Below, in pieces: positions 1 through 9,163 of a stretch of 64,000 nt of DNA. A model generated the notes under the pieces. The model made no database searches, had not been told where the DNA came from, and saw only the letters and a list, made by a program, of their open reading frames with translations. Position 1 is the stretch's first letter. Each line of letters opens with the position of its first letter. The position numbers and the translations under genes were made by a program. This DNA comes from Massilia yuzhufengensis (lineage in GTDB: Bacteria; Pseudomonadota; Gammaproteobacteria; Burkholderiales; Burkholderiaceae_D): positions 1 to 64,000 of the forward strand of contig NZ_FOLD01000002.1 of NCBI RefSeq assembly GCF_900112225.1. The letters are read 5' to 3'.

Positions 1-285
1 CGCTGGGGCATCGAACTGTTCTTTAAGTGGATCAAACAGCATTTGAAGATCAAGTCGTTCCTGGGCCGCTCGGAAAATGCAGTCAGAATCCAGATCCTGA
101 CTGCCCTGATCACTTACTTGCTCGTGGCTCTGCTGCACCATTCAAGGCAAGCCACCAACTCGCTGTGGGACTTTCTCTGCCTGATCAGCGCCACCCTTTT
201 CCAACGTCCTGACGCGGAAGCCGCTGCTGTCCGAAGGCGACGAGAATGGCAGACGCACGCCAAAAATCAGGGGTGCCTATTCTGA
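1..285 (+). mobile_element. IS4-family transposase, C-terminal remnant (truncated by window edge)
   Basis: The frame is open from base 1 to a TGA at 283-285. Its translation begins RWGIELFFKWIKQHLKIKSF, the region around the conserved C-terminal glutamate (Y-(2)-R-(3)-E-(6)-K type signature) of IS4-family DDE transposases. The next segment (ITYLLVALLHHSRQ) is also typical of the family C-terminus. Only about 94 residues lie in the window, so it cannot be told whether the element is complete upstream. No obvious terminal inverted repeat was recognised after the stop. The remaining bases to 403 hold no gene, only a short REP-like palindrome near 319-346. Confidence 0.75.
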
Positions 286-318
286 TGAAGAGGTCAACAG
301 AATTATTCCGGACAGCAG

Positions 319-346
319 TGCGCCTGCGCGGGAATGACGGTCTTAG
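319..346. repeat. REP-like palindromic fragment
   Basis: Read on the minus strand, this stretch gives AAGACCGTCATTCCCGCGCA followed by GGCG. It closely resembles the repeat near 57511-57542 (AAGACCGTCGTCCCGGCGAA then GGCCGGG). Both look like the dispersed short palindromic repeats common between genes in high-GC proteobacteria. The copy here lacks the second GGGAA arm and seems partial. It sits in the 118-bp space between the transposase tail and the hybrid kinase. Confidence 0.35.
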
Positions 347-403
347 GGGTTAGCGCGCATTGCAAGTGTCAACTCGGCGCGGGCGAACACACCAACACCG
401 ACA

Positions 404-3124
404 CTACACCCCCCTCAACAACTCAATCAACTGCTGCGGCGCCACCGGCTTGGTCAGATGCGCGTCGAACCCCGCCGCCAGCGAGGCGGCGTGGTCCTCT
501 TGCCGGCCGCGGCCCGTGACCGCGACCAGGAAGGGCCGCGGGCTGCGGCGCGACAGGATGGCGGCCAGTTCCAGCCCGTCCATCTCGGGCATGCCCAGGT
601 CCAGCACGGCGATGTCGGTGGGGCGTTCGTTGAACAGGCGCAGGGCGGCGGCCCCGTCGTGGGCCACTTCCACCGTGGCGCCCTCGGAGCGCAGCAGCCA
701 GGCCAGCGATTCGGCGGCGTCGACGTTGTCGTCGGCGACCAGGATGGTCTTGCCCAGGGCGGCCGTGCTGCCGGCTTGCGGCGCGACGCCTTCGGCCGCC
801 TCTGGCGCAGCGATCGCAGGCAGGCGCACGCAAAAGGCCGAGCCGTGGCCGGGCCCGTCGCTGTGGGCGTCCAGCCGGCCCTCGTGCAGCTCCACCAGTC
901 CCTTCGCCAGCGACAGGCCGATGCCCAGGCCGCCCTGGGCCAGGTGGCTGGCGCTGCTCACCTGCACGAAGGGATCGAACACCCGCGCCAGCATGTCCGG
1001 TTCGATGCCGATGCCGTTGTCGCGCACCCACAGCGCGGCCTCGCTGTCGCGTTCCTTGAGCGTGATCTCGATGCGCCCTTCCGGCGGCGTGTACTTGGCG
1101 GCGTTGTTGATCAGGTTGGCCAGCACCTGGGTCAGGCGCAGCGCGTCGGCTTCGACCCACACCGGCTCGTCGCACAGCTCCAGCGCCACCGTGTGCCGCC
1201 CGGCTTCGATCAGGGGCATGCTGGTCTGCAGGGTGTCGCGCACCAGGCGCCCCAGTTCCAGCGGCGCCCGATGTAGTTCGATCTTGCCGCGGCTGATGCG
1301 CGTCACGTCCAGCAGGTCGTCGAGCAGGCGCGCCATCTGCGCGGTCTGGCGGCCGACCATCGCGGCGATCCATTCGATCCGCTCCTGCGGCAGCGCCTTG
1401 CCGCGCAGGAGCGAGGCGGCGTTGGCGATCGGCGCCAGCGGGTTGCGCAGCTCGTGCGCCAGGGTGGCGATGTAGACGTCCTTGCGGCGGTCGGCTTCCT
1501 TGAGCCCCTCCATCGCCTCTTCGCGTTCGCTCACGTCGAGCACCAGCGAAAATACCTTGTCGATCTCGCCGTGCTCCTTGTAGAGCACCGAGTTGTACCA
1601 CTCGCAGGTCAGGGTGCGGCCGTCGCGCGTGCGGTTGCGGTTGGTCGACTTGACGTACTTGGTGGCTGAATCGATCAGGCGCCCCATCGTCATCGCCACG
1701 ATGCCGGCATCGTCCTCATGGATCACCGGCAGCGCGTCGATGCGCTGGCCGATCGCATCGCGCGCGCTCCAGCCGAACAGCTCCTCGGCGCGCCAGTTCC
1801 ACAGGCGGATCACGAAGTCGGCGTCCCATTCGATCACCGCCAGCGGGGTGTTCTCGATCAGGTAGCGGGTCTGGTCGAGGGCACGCGCCAGCGCGGCGCT
1901 GGCCTCGGTGCGCTCGGTGATATCGTCCAGCACGATCACCGCCGCCGCCAGTTCGGCCGCCGCGTCGCGCAGCGGCGCGCCGCTGACGGTGTATACGCGC
2001 CGTCCCTCGGGACTCGCGCTCTCGAGCAGCGCATCGCGGAAAGGCCGGCCCGCGATCGCGCGCCGCACCGGCTCCCCGATCAGCGACAGCATCGTGGCCG
2101 GACCGGCCATCCCGGCCATGCCGGCCGGCTCGAAGCGTTCGGCGATCCGCTCGGCCTGGTCGTTCGCCATCATGCAGCGGCCGTCGCGGTCGACGATCAG
2201 GACGCCGTCGGGCAGCTGGCGCAGCACCGAGCCGAGCAGGCTTTGCCACTGGGCGCGGGCGCGCGTCTCGATCATCTCTTCGAAGGTGTCGCGCAGGCGC
2301 GCATGCAGCGCGATATTGTCGATCGCGACAGCGCCTAGCACGAACAGCGAGGCCGCCAGGCCGTAGAGCCGCCCCGCGTAGAAACCCAGGTCGTAGCGTC
2401 CGGTATTGAGCAGGCAGGACAGCATCACCTCGAAGATCCAGGCCGACATGGCGATCGTCAGCCAGACGTCGAGCACCGCGCGCGGGCGCTTGTGCGCCGT
2501 GGTCCACAGGGCGTACAGCGAGAGCGCCAGGACGATCGCGCTGATCCAGCGGTAAACCGGCAGGAAGCGGTAGTCGCGCACCAGCGCCGGCAGATAGGGC
2601 GCGCCGCTGGTGCAGGCCAGCACCAGGGCCGCCACGAACAGGCAGGTGAGCAAGGCGCCCACGCGGATGAAATGGGCCGGCAGTGGGCGCCGGTAGCTGC
2701 GCGCGTAGCCGATCACGAACAGCGGGAACAGCGCGTGCCAGACGATGAACAGCCAGGGCGTGGTCTGGTTGTTCCCGCCCAGCACGCCGTGGGCCGAGAA
2801 CAGGCCCGGGTAGGTCAGCATGTGGGCCAGCGCGATCAGCGCGGTAAACAGGTAGCCCAGGGTGAGGATGCCGAGCGACCAGGAGCGGCTGGTCTGCACG
2901 TGGCCCAGCAGCAGGATGCCGGTCAGCAGGTTGCTGCCGATGAGCATGGACTGGTACATCGGCACGAATTCGGGCGCCGCCGGCAGCGGTGTGCGCGCCA
3001 GCGGCGCGAGCAGCGCGAACAGCCCCGCCAGGACCCCGAGCACGACCAGGACGCTGCGCAGCTGCGCCCCGGAGGGAGGGTGTTTCGCCAGGTCTGCCGG
3101 TTCTGCCAGAACACCGTGTCGCAT
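404..3124 (-). CDS. MASE4-type hybrid sensor histidine kinase / response regulator
   Basis: This 906-residue membrane kinase should autophosphorylate on His and pass the phosphate to its own receiver. Residues 1-290 contain about eight hydrophobic segments resembling the MASE4 membrane sensor. Two PAS domains follow (about 295-395 and 405-530), then HisKA (LAHELRNPLAP), HATPase_c (NLINNAAKYTP, DNGIGI, GLGIGLSLAKGL) and a C-terminal receiver at about 790-906 with phosphoacceptor Asp in VLDLGMPEMDG. The stop lies 120 bp from copA, which reads the same way, and the 3125-3243 gap contains no gene. The ligand is unknown. The start ATG lacks a strong Shine-Dalgarno sequence. Confidence 0.9.
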   Translation of the reverse strand: MRHGVLAEPADLAKHPPSGAQLRSVLVVLGVLAGLFALLAPLARTPLPAAPEFVPMYQSMLIGSNLLTGILLLGHVQTSRSWSLGILTLGYLFTALIALAHMLTYPGLFSAHGVLGGNNQTTPWLFIVWHALFPLFVIGYARSYRRPLPAHFIRVGALLTCLFVAALVLACTSGAPYLPALVRDYRFLPVYRWISAIVLALSLYALWTTAHKRPRAVLDVWLTIAMSAWIFEVMLSCLLNTGRYDLGFYAGRLYGLAASLFVLGAVAIDNIALHARLRDTFEEMIETRARAQWQSLLGSVLRQLPDGVLIVDRDGRCMMANDQAERIAERFEPAGMAGMAGPATMLSLIGEPVRRAIAGRPFRDALLESASPEGRRVYTVSGAPLRDAAAELAAAVIVLDDITERTEASAALARALDQTRYLIENTPLAVIEWDADFVIRLWNWRAEELFGWSARDAIGQRIDALPVIHEDDAGIVAMTMGRLIDSATKYVKSTNRNRTRDGRTLTCEWYNSVLYKEHGEIDKVFSLVLDVSEREEAMEGLKEADRRKDVYIATLAHELRNPLAPIANAASLLRGKALPQERIEWIAAMVGRQTAQMARLLDDLLDVTRISRGKIELHRAPLELGRLVRDTLQTSMPLIEAGRHTVALELCDEPVWVEADALRLTQVLANLINNAAKYTPPEGRIEITLKERDSEAALWVRDNGIGIEPDMLARVFDPFVQVSSASHLAQGGLGIGLSLAKGLVELHEGRLDAHSDGPGHGSAFCVRLPAIAAPEAAEGVAPQAGSTAALGKTILVADDNVDAAESLAWLLRSEGATVEVAHDGAAALRLFNERPTDIAVLDLGMPEMDGLELAAILSRRSPRPFLVAVTGRGRQEDHAASLAAGFDAHLTKPVAPQQLIELLRGV

Positions 3125-3243
3125 AGGTCATCCCAATGGAATGCAGGCCAGATCAGCCGTGCTGCGGTGTAGTTGTGTATTTACGTCCTGCACATAAAAT
3201 ATAGCTCACTTGCGTTAAATCAGCACCTTATTTTTTTGTCATG

Positions 3244-5682
3244 TTACGAACGGGCCGACACCGGATAGCCGGCCGCGTCGATCGCCGCCACGATACTGTC
3301 GAGTTGCGCGCCGCTGTCGACCTGCACGCGCTTGGTCGCCAGGTCGACCCGCACCTGCGCCGCCGGGTCGACGCCCTGCACCGATGCGGTCACGCGACCC
3401 GCGCAGTGCCCGCAGCTCATGCCTTCGACCGTCAATTCATGGGTTCCCATCGTGTGTGCTCCTGGTTGGACGGGCGCTTGCGCCCTGTTGCTTGAAGAAG
3501 AAGGGGCCGGCTGCCAGCCGCGCAGCAGCAGCGCATTGGCCACCACGCTCACCGAACTGAGCGCCATCGCGGCGCCGGCCAGCACCGGGTCGAGCATGCC
3601 GAAGGCGGCCAGCGGAATGCCGACCACGTTGTAGACGAAGGCCCAGCCGAGGTTCTGGCGTATTTTGGCATAGGTGCGCTGCGACACCGCCACCGCGTCG
3701 GCCACCAGCCCCGGGTCGCCCCGCATCAGCGTGATGCCGGCCGTCTGCATGGCGACGTCGGTGCCGCTGGCCATGGCGATGCCGACATCGGCCGCGGCCA
3801 GCGCCGGCGCATCGTTGATGCCGTCGCCGACCATCGCCACCCGGCGCCCGGACGCTTTCAAGGCGCGCACCAGCTGCGCCTTCTCGCCCGGCAGCACGCC
3901 GGCATGGTAGCGCGCGATCCCGGCCTGCGCGGCCACGGCGCGGGCCGCGCCTTCGCTGTCGCCGGTGAGCATCACGGACTCGATGCCCATCGCCGCCAGC
4001 CGCGCCACGGCGGCCGCGGCGCCAGGCTTGAGGGCGTCGCCGAAGGCCAGCAGCCCGGCCACCTGCACGCCGCCGGCGCCGCGCAGCGCCAGCCAGGACA
4101 CGGTGCGCCCGCCGGCTTCGTGCGCCGCCGCCTGCGGTCCCAAGGCGTCCATGCTGGCGCCCTCTTCCTGCATCAGGCGTGCGTTGCCGAGCAGGATCGT
4201 GACGCCCTCCACCACCGCCTGCACCCCGCGGCCCGGCAGCGCGCGCGCGTCCTGCGCGGGCAGCAGCGGCAAGCCGCGCGCGCCGGCCGCGCCCAGCACC
4301 GCCTGCGCCAGCGGATGGGTGCTGGCCTGCTGCACGGCCGCCGCCAGCTGCAGCAGGCGCGCCGTGTCGGCGCCCTCCAGCGCCACCAGCTGCGGCCGGC
4401 CCTCGGTCAGGGTGCCGGTCTTGTCGAATACCGCCACCCCGATCGCGTGCGCGGCTTCCAGCGCTTCCGCATCCTTGACCAGGATGCCGTGGCGCGCGGC
4501 GGCGCCGGTGCCCACCATGATCGAGGCCGGCGTGGCCAGGCCCAGCGCGCAGGGACAGGCGATCACCTGCACCGCCACCGCATTGAGCAGGGCCGCCTGC
4601 CAGTCGCCGCTCGCCAGGCCCCAGCCCAGCAGCGTCACGAGCGAAACCAGCAGCACCACCGGCACGAACACCGCGCTGACGCGGTCGACCAGGCGCTGGA
4701 TCGGGGCCTTGGCGCCCTGCGCCTCCTCGACCATGCGGATGATCCGCGCCAGCATGCTGTCGGCGCCGATCGCCGTGGCGCGCACCAGCAGCAGGCCGTC
4801 GGCGTTCACTGCCCCGCCGGCCACGCGCTCGCCCGGGCCTTTGGCCACCGGCAGGCTTTCGCCGGTCAGCAGGGATTCGTCGAGGTGGCTGCTGCCCTCC
4901 TGCACCACGCCGTCGGCCGGCACCCGCTCTCCGGGCCGCACCACCACCAGGTCGCCCACCCGCAGCGCGGCCAGCGCCACGACCACGTCGGCGCCGTCGC
5001 GCCGCACCAGCGCTTCATTGCTGCGCAGCGCCTCCAGCGCGCCGATGGCGGCCAGCGCCTGGCGCTTGGCGCGGCTCTCCAGCCACTTGCCGAGCAGGAC
5101 CAGCGTGATGACGATGCTGGAGGATTCGAAGTACAGGTGGGGCGCGCCGTGGTGCCCGGGGCGCAGCAGCAGGTACAGCGACAGGCCGTAGGCGGCGCTG
5201 GTGCCGATGGCGACCAGCAGGTCCATGTTGCCGCTGCCGGCGCGCAGCGCCTTCCAGCCGGCGCGGTAGAAGCGCGCGCCCAGCCAGAACTGCACCGGCG
5301 TGGCCAGCGCCAGCTGCAGCCAGCCGGGCAGCATCCAGTGCACGCCAAACAATTGGGCCAGCATCGGCGCGGCCAGCGGGAAGCTCAGCGCCGCCGCCGC
5401 AGCCACCGGCCACCATGGGGGCAGCGCGGCGCCCTGCGCCGCAGCCTCCGGCGCCGCGGCCTGCGTGGAGGCCTCGTAGCCGGCCGCGCGCACCGCCGCG
5501 ACCAGCGCATCGCGCGTTGCAGCCCCGTGCACTGTGGCCCTTTCGGTCGCCAGGTTGACCGCCGCCCCGGTCACGCCGGGTACCTTCTGCAGCGCCTTCT
5601 CGACCCGCGCCACGCAGGACGCGCAGGTCATGCCGCCGATGTCCAGCACGGTCGCGCCGCCGGGGTGTGTCGCTTGCTCCAC
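3244..5682 (-). CDS. copA: Cu(I)-exporting P1B-type ATPase with heavy-metal-binding domains at both ends
   Basis: The protein pumps Cu(I) from the cytoplasm across the inner membrane. It has an N-terminal HMA domain (GGMTCASC), eight-helix P1B topology with the intramembrane [10 protein letters not shown] site, the phosphorylated DKTGTLTEG, the nucleotide-binding THPLAQAV motif and [11 protein letters not shown] second HMA domain (VEGMSCGHC) forms the last 65 residues or so, like a fused CopZ chaperone. I prefer the GTG start at 5682 because AAGGA lies 6 nt upstream. The ATG at 5700 falls almost on the predicted transcription start of the CueR-type promoter at 5707-5737. With GTG the product is 812 residues. 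cueR itself lies at 62390-62812. Confidence 0.93.
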   Translation of the reverse strand: MEQATHPGGATVLDIGGMTCASCVARVEKALQKVPGVTGAAVNLATERATVHGAATRDALVAAVRAAGYEASTQAAAPEAAAQGAALPPWWPVAAAAALSFPLAAPMLAQLFGVHWMLPGWLQLALATPVQFWLGARFYRAGWKALRAGSGNMDLLVAIGTSAAYGLSLYLLLRPGHHGAPHLYFESSSIVITLVLLGKWLESRAKRQALAAIGALEALRSNEALVRRDGADVVVALAALRVGDLVVVRPGERVPADGVVQEGSSHLDESLLTGESLPVAKGPGERVAGGAVNADGLLLVRATAIGADSMLARIIRMVEEAQGAKAPIQRLVDRVSAVFVPVVLLVSLVTLLGWGLASGDWQAALLNAVAVQVIACPCALGLATPASIMVGTGAAARHGILVKDAEALEAAHAIGVAVFDKTGTLTEGRPQLVALEGADTARLLQLAAAVQQASTHPLAQAVLGAAGARGLPLLPAQDARALPGRGVQAVVEGVTILLGNARLMQEEGASMDALGPQAAAHEAGGRTVSWLALRGAGGVQVAGLLAFGDALKPGAAAAVARLAAMGIESVMLTGDSEGAARAVAAQAGIARYHAGVLPGEKAQLVRALKASGRRVAMVGDGINDAPALAAADVGIAMASGTDVAMQTAGITLMRGDPGLVADAVAVSQRTYAKIRQNLGWAFVYNVVGIPLAAFGMLDPVLAGAAMALSSVSVVANALLLRGWQPAPSSSSNRAQAPVQPGAHTMGTHELTVEGMSCGHCAGRVTASVQGVDPAAQVRVDLATKRVQVDSGAQLDSIVAAIDAAGYPVSARS

Positions 5683-5706
5683 GTGTCGTCCTTTTTCCAT
5701 ACCCGA

Positions 5707-5737
5707 AGAATATTCCTTCCCACGATGGGAAGGTCAA
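5707..5737 (-). promoter_or_regulatory. CueR-type (MerR-family) promoter/operator of copA
   Basis: On the minus strand the sequence reads -35 TTGACC, a 19-bp spacer, then -10 TATTCT. The spacer contains the palindrome TTCCCATCGTGGGAA. An overlong 19-bp spacer carrying a dyad is the hallmark of promoters activated by MerR-family regulators, and the CCTTCC/GGAAGG arms match known CueR sites. The predicted start point falls near 5700, just before the GTG start chosen for copA. The same architecture precedes cueR at 62839-62869. Confidence 0.88.
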
Positions 5738-7029
5738 GCATCTTGTGTGCATTTTCTCCGCGACGATTGCGCTCATCGGTGGCGCATGCGCTGCGCCAAC
5801 GGCTCGAGCTGCCGGTGTTCGGCCTGTATGCCAACTATCTCAATTCGGTGGCGCTCAGCGCCAGCTTCCGCGACGGTTCCAGGCATGATTTCCGCGCCTC
5901 GGTGGAAACCGGCGGCTACAGCGGACCGGCGCAGCTGTACGCCTCGCCCTCCATCAGGATGGCCCGGGGCCCGGAGCGCGTACCCGGGTTCGACTTCATG
6001 ATGATCAAGAACGGCCTGAGTTCGCCGGTGGTCGTCGATACCGACGGCCACATGCGCTGGACCGGCGCCGTGCTGCCGGATTCGTTCTCGTCGCTGTTCA
6101 GCGACGGCATGTTCTACATCGGCAGCCAAACCGAGCGCGTGCTGCACCGGATGGACGTCAGCGGCGCCTTCACCAGCGTGCCGGTTGGCGTCAGCCGCTA
6201 CACCAACTTCCACCATGACCTGGCGCCGGGCAAGACCGGCATCCTGGCCGAGTTCGATGCGATCGAGGGCGGCGTGGCGCGCGTCGAGTCCACCCTTGCC
6301 GCGATCGACACCAACGGCGCGGTGCTCAAGGAATGGGACCTGGGCCGGATCTTCAGCGAGCATATGCGCGCAAGGGGCGACGATCCGGCCGGCTTCGTGC
6401 GCGAAGGCGCAGATTGGTTCCACATGAACTCGGCGATCTACAACGCGGCCGACAATTCGCTGCTCGTCTCCAGCCGCGAGAACTTCGTGGTCAAGCTCGA
6501 CTACGACAGCGGCGCCATCCGCTGGCTATTCGGTGACCCGCTGAAACACTGGTACGTCAATTTCCCCTCGCTGCGCGCGCTCGCCCTCAAGCTGGTCGAA
6601 GGCAAGGCGCCGATCGGCCAGCACTCGCTGTCGGTCACGCCGGACGGCCAGCTGCTGCTGTTCAATAATGGCCTGGGCAGCCTCACCCAGCCGCCATGGG
6701 CGCCGCGTGGCGCCACCCTCACCTACAGCACGCCTTCACGCTATGCGATCGATGAAAAAGCCGGTACCGCGCGCGAGGTCTGGACCTATGAGCACGAGCC
6801 CGACCACAGCCGTACGCGGCTGTATTCGGACATCTGCTCGAGCGTGTATGAAGGCACGCCGGGGACATACCTGGTGGCGTATTCGGTGGCGCTGTCGCGC
6901 ACCGAGGCGCGCCTGCTCGGGGTGGACAGCAATGGCAAGGTGGCGTTCGACTTCGCCTATCCGACCACTGTGTGCGATACCGTGTTCATTGCGCAGCCGC
7001 TGGGGTGGAACGACCTGCGGCTGAGGTGA
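5725..7029 (+). pseudogene. Aryl-sulfate sulfotransferase, 5'-truncated
   Basis: Homology runs from about 5800 (PVFGLYANYLNSV) to the TGA at 7029. It covers the beta-propeller body of arylsulfotransferases (ASST, PF05935), which move sulfate between phenols in the periplasm. The three conserved catalytic-region His motifs are visible: TNFHHDL, DWFHMNS and GQHSLS. The signal peptide and roughly the first 130 residues expected of the family are absent. The homology begins just past the copA promoter, and the only upstream in-frame ATG (5725) lies inside the CueR operator. The frame stays open far upstream only because it is antisense to copA. I infer a deletion joined the gene body to the copA promoter region, leaving it without promoter or export signal. 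Confidence 0.75.
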
Positions 7030-7104
7030 CGCGGCAGACCTGCCCCCGGCCTGGGCCGGGGCGACGGTCTCGCGGCGCGCGGTTGACAAGCCGCCGGATG
7101 GTCG

Positions 7105-9024
7105 CTAGCAGGGATACTTGGCCGAACACACCCTGCCGCGCCCGGCCTTCTTGGCCCGGTACATGTATTGGTCGGCTTCCTTGAGCAGCTCTTCCGCCGG
7201 CCGGCCCTGGCTGGCCGCATCCAGCGCGATGCCGATGCTGGCGCGCACGCGCACCGCGCGGCCCGGCAGCTCGACCGGTTCGGAAATGCTGGCGATCAGC
7301 TTCTCGGCCACCGTGTGGGCGTCGTCGAAGGTATCGGCCATGTCTTCCAGCAGCACGGTGAATTCGTCGCCGGCCAGGCGGTAGACGCTGTCGGTCTTGC
7401 GCACCCCGGCGCGCAAACGCTCGGCGATCACGCCCAGCAGGATGTCGCCGGCCTCGTGGCCCTGCGAATCGTTGACCGCCTTGAAGCCGTCGAGGTCGAT
7501 GAACAGCATGCCGACGGTCTTGCCGTTGCGGCTGGCGCGGGCCTGGGCCAGCGGGACCGACTCCTGCAGCGCGCGCCGGTTCAGCAGGCCGGTGAGCACG
7601 TCATGACGGCTTTCGTATTCGCGCTGCGCCTGTTCCTGCTTGCGGTCGGTGATGTCGTGCAGGAAGGCGCTGAACATGGTGCGGCCGTTGATGTCGAGGG
7701 CGCGGATGCGCACCTCGACCGTGAGCCCGGTGCCGTCGCGGCGCAGGGCCGGCAGTTCCAGGCGCTGGTCGACCGCCCTGGCCACCCCGGTCGAGAGGAA
7801 GCGTTGCATGCCATCGCGGTGGCGCTCGCGGTATTCCAGCGGGATGATCAATTCTTCCAGCATCTGCCCCAGCGCCTCGGCGCGGCTCCAGCCGAAGGTT
7901 TCCTCGGCTTGCCGGTTCCAGGCGGTAATGGCCCCGGCCTCGTCCAGGCTGATGTAGGCGTCGTTGGCGTTCTCGATCACGCTGCGCAGTTCCGCTTCGC
8001 GCACCCGCAGTTCCTGCTCGGCCATGCGCTGGCGTTCGGCGGCTTGCTGCAGTTCGGCGGTGCGTTCGTCGACCCGCCGTTCGAGCCCCGCATTGAGCGC
8101 CGCGATTTCCTGCTGCGCGCGCTTCTGGGCGTCGATGTCCTTGACCACCGTGACATAGTATTCGACCGCACCGGCGGCATCGCGCTTGGGCGAGACGTTC
8201 AGGTTGATCCAGACGGCCGCGCCATCTTTCCGGATATATCTCTTTTCCAGCTGGTACTCGTCGATCTCGCCGCGTCCCATCGACTGCAGCAATCCGACGT
8301 CGGCGCCGACATCGTCGGGGTGGGTGATCTGCTGGAAGGTGCGGCCCCATAGCTCGTCCTCGGTATAGCCGACGATGTCGCACAAGGCCTTGTTGACGCT
8401 GATCCAGCCGCCGTCCGGCGCCACCAGGGCGATGCCGATGCTGGCGATCTCGAAGATCGTGCGGAACCGGGCCTCGCTCGCGCCCAGCACCTCGGTCGAG
8501 CGCTGCAGGTGGTCGCGCGCCACGCCGATGCGTTCGCGGTAGTGCACTTCCTTGGTCAGGATCGCGGCCAGGTCACCCAGCACCTGGGCCTCGTCCTCGG
8601 TCAGCACGCGCGGCCGGGTATCGAGCGCGCACAGGGTGCCGATCGCCAGCCCGGCGCTGGTGCGGATCGGGACCCCGGCATAGAAACGGATATTCGGCGG
8701 GCCGTTGACCAGCGGGTTGTCGCTGAAGCGCGCGTCGAGCAGGGCGTCGTTCACCACCAGCGGCGTGCTCATGCCGATCGCGTGGGCGCAGAAGGCATAC
8801 TCGCGCGGGGTTTCCTCCGCGTCGAGCCCGACCCGCGACTTGAACCACTGGCGGTCGGCATCGACCAGCGAGAACAGCGCCATCGGCACGTCGAGCAGGC
8901 GGCAGGCCAGGCGCGTGACGCGGTCGAACACGGGTTCGGACGGCGTGTCGAGCAGGTGGAGGTCGTCGAGCACCGACAGGCGGGCGAGTTCGTCGGGAGG
9001 CAGTGGGGCAGCTGGCATACACAT
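7105..9024 (-). CDS. GAF-PAS-PAS diguanylate cyclase (GGDEF domain)
   Basis: This 639-residue protein has no membrane segment and is presumably cytoplasmic, making c-di-GMP. An N-terminal GAF domain (about 15-165) is followed by PAS/PAC (about 185-310), a coiled linker, a second PAS/PAC (about 350-470) and a GGDEF domain (about 480-635). The active-site loop reads RLAGDEF, so the first Gly of GGDEF is Ala, a variant seen in active cyclases. The substrate-side motif DLDGFKAVND and a C-terminal SIG motif are intact. No EAL domain follows. It stands alone, with a 75-bp gap to the sulfotransferase remnant and a 139-bp gap to the next kinase. The start could also be the Met at residue 3. Confidence 0.9.
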   Translation of the reverse strand: MCMPAAPLPPDELARLSVLDDLHLLDTPSEPVFDRVTRLACRLLDVPMALFSLVDADRQWFKSRVGLDAEETPREYAFCAHAIGMSTPLVVNDALLDARFSDNPLVNGPPNIRFYAGVPIRTSAGLAIGTLCALDTRPRVLTEDEAQVLGDLAAILTKEVHYRERIGVARDHLQRSTEVLGASEARFRTIFEIASIGIALVAPDGGWISVNKALCDIVGYTEDELWGRTFQQITHPDDVGADVGLLQSMGRGEIDEYQLEKRYIRKDGAAVWINLNVSPKRDAAGAVEYYVTVVKDIDAQKRAQQEIAALNAGLERRVDERTAELQQAAERQRMAEQELRVREAELRSVIENANDAYISLDEAGAITAWNRQAEETFGWSRAEALGQMLEELIIPLEYRERHRDGMQRFLSTGVARAVDQRLELPALRRDGTGLTVEVRIRALDINGRTMFSAFLHDITDRKQEQAQREYESRHDVLTGLLNRRALQESVPLAQARASRNGKTVGMLFIDLDGFKAVNDSQGHEAGDILLGVIAERLRAGVRKTDSVYRLAGDEFTVLLEDMADTFDDAHTVAEKLIASISEPVELPGRAVRVRASIGIALDAASQGRPAEELLKEADQYMYRAKKAGRGRVCSAKYPC

Positions 9025-9163
9025 CCATCAAAGTCAGGTGAACCGGCATGGCTGCCGGCCAGCGTCAACTTTAACAGATATTCAATTGCTAACACAAAAT
9101 GTTCGTGTCCCGTACGCCAACACTGTGTCGCCAATTGCGACAGCTTTCACTTTCAGCTTGACT

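Noticed and set aside
3904..5724. Very long plus-strand open frame continuing upstream of the sulfotransferase
   Set aside because: It is antisense to copA, with Arg/Ala/Gly/Gln/His-rich shadow composition and no family match. Only the part after about 5800 has homology.
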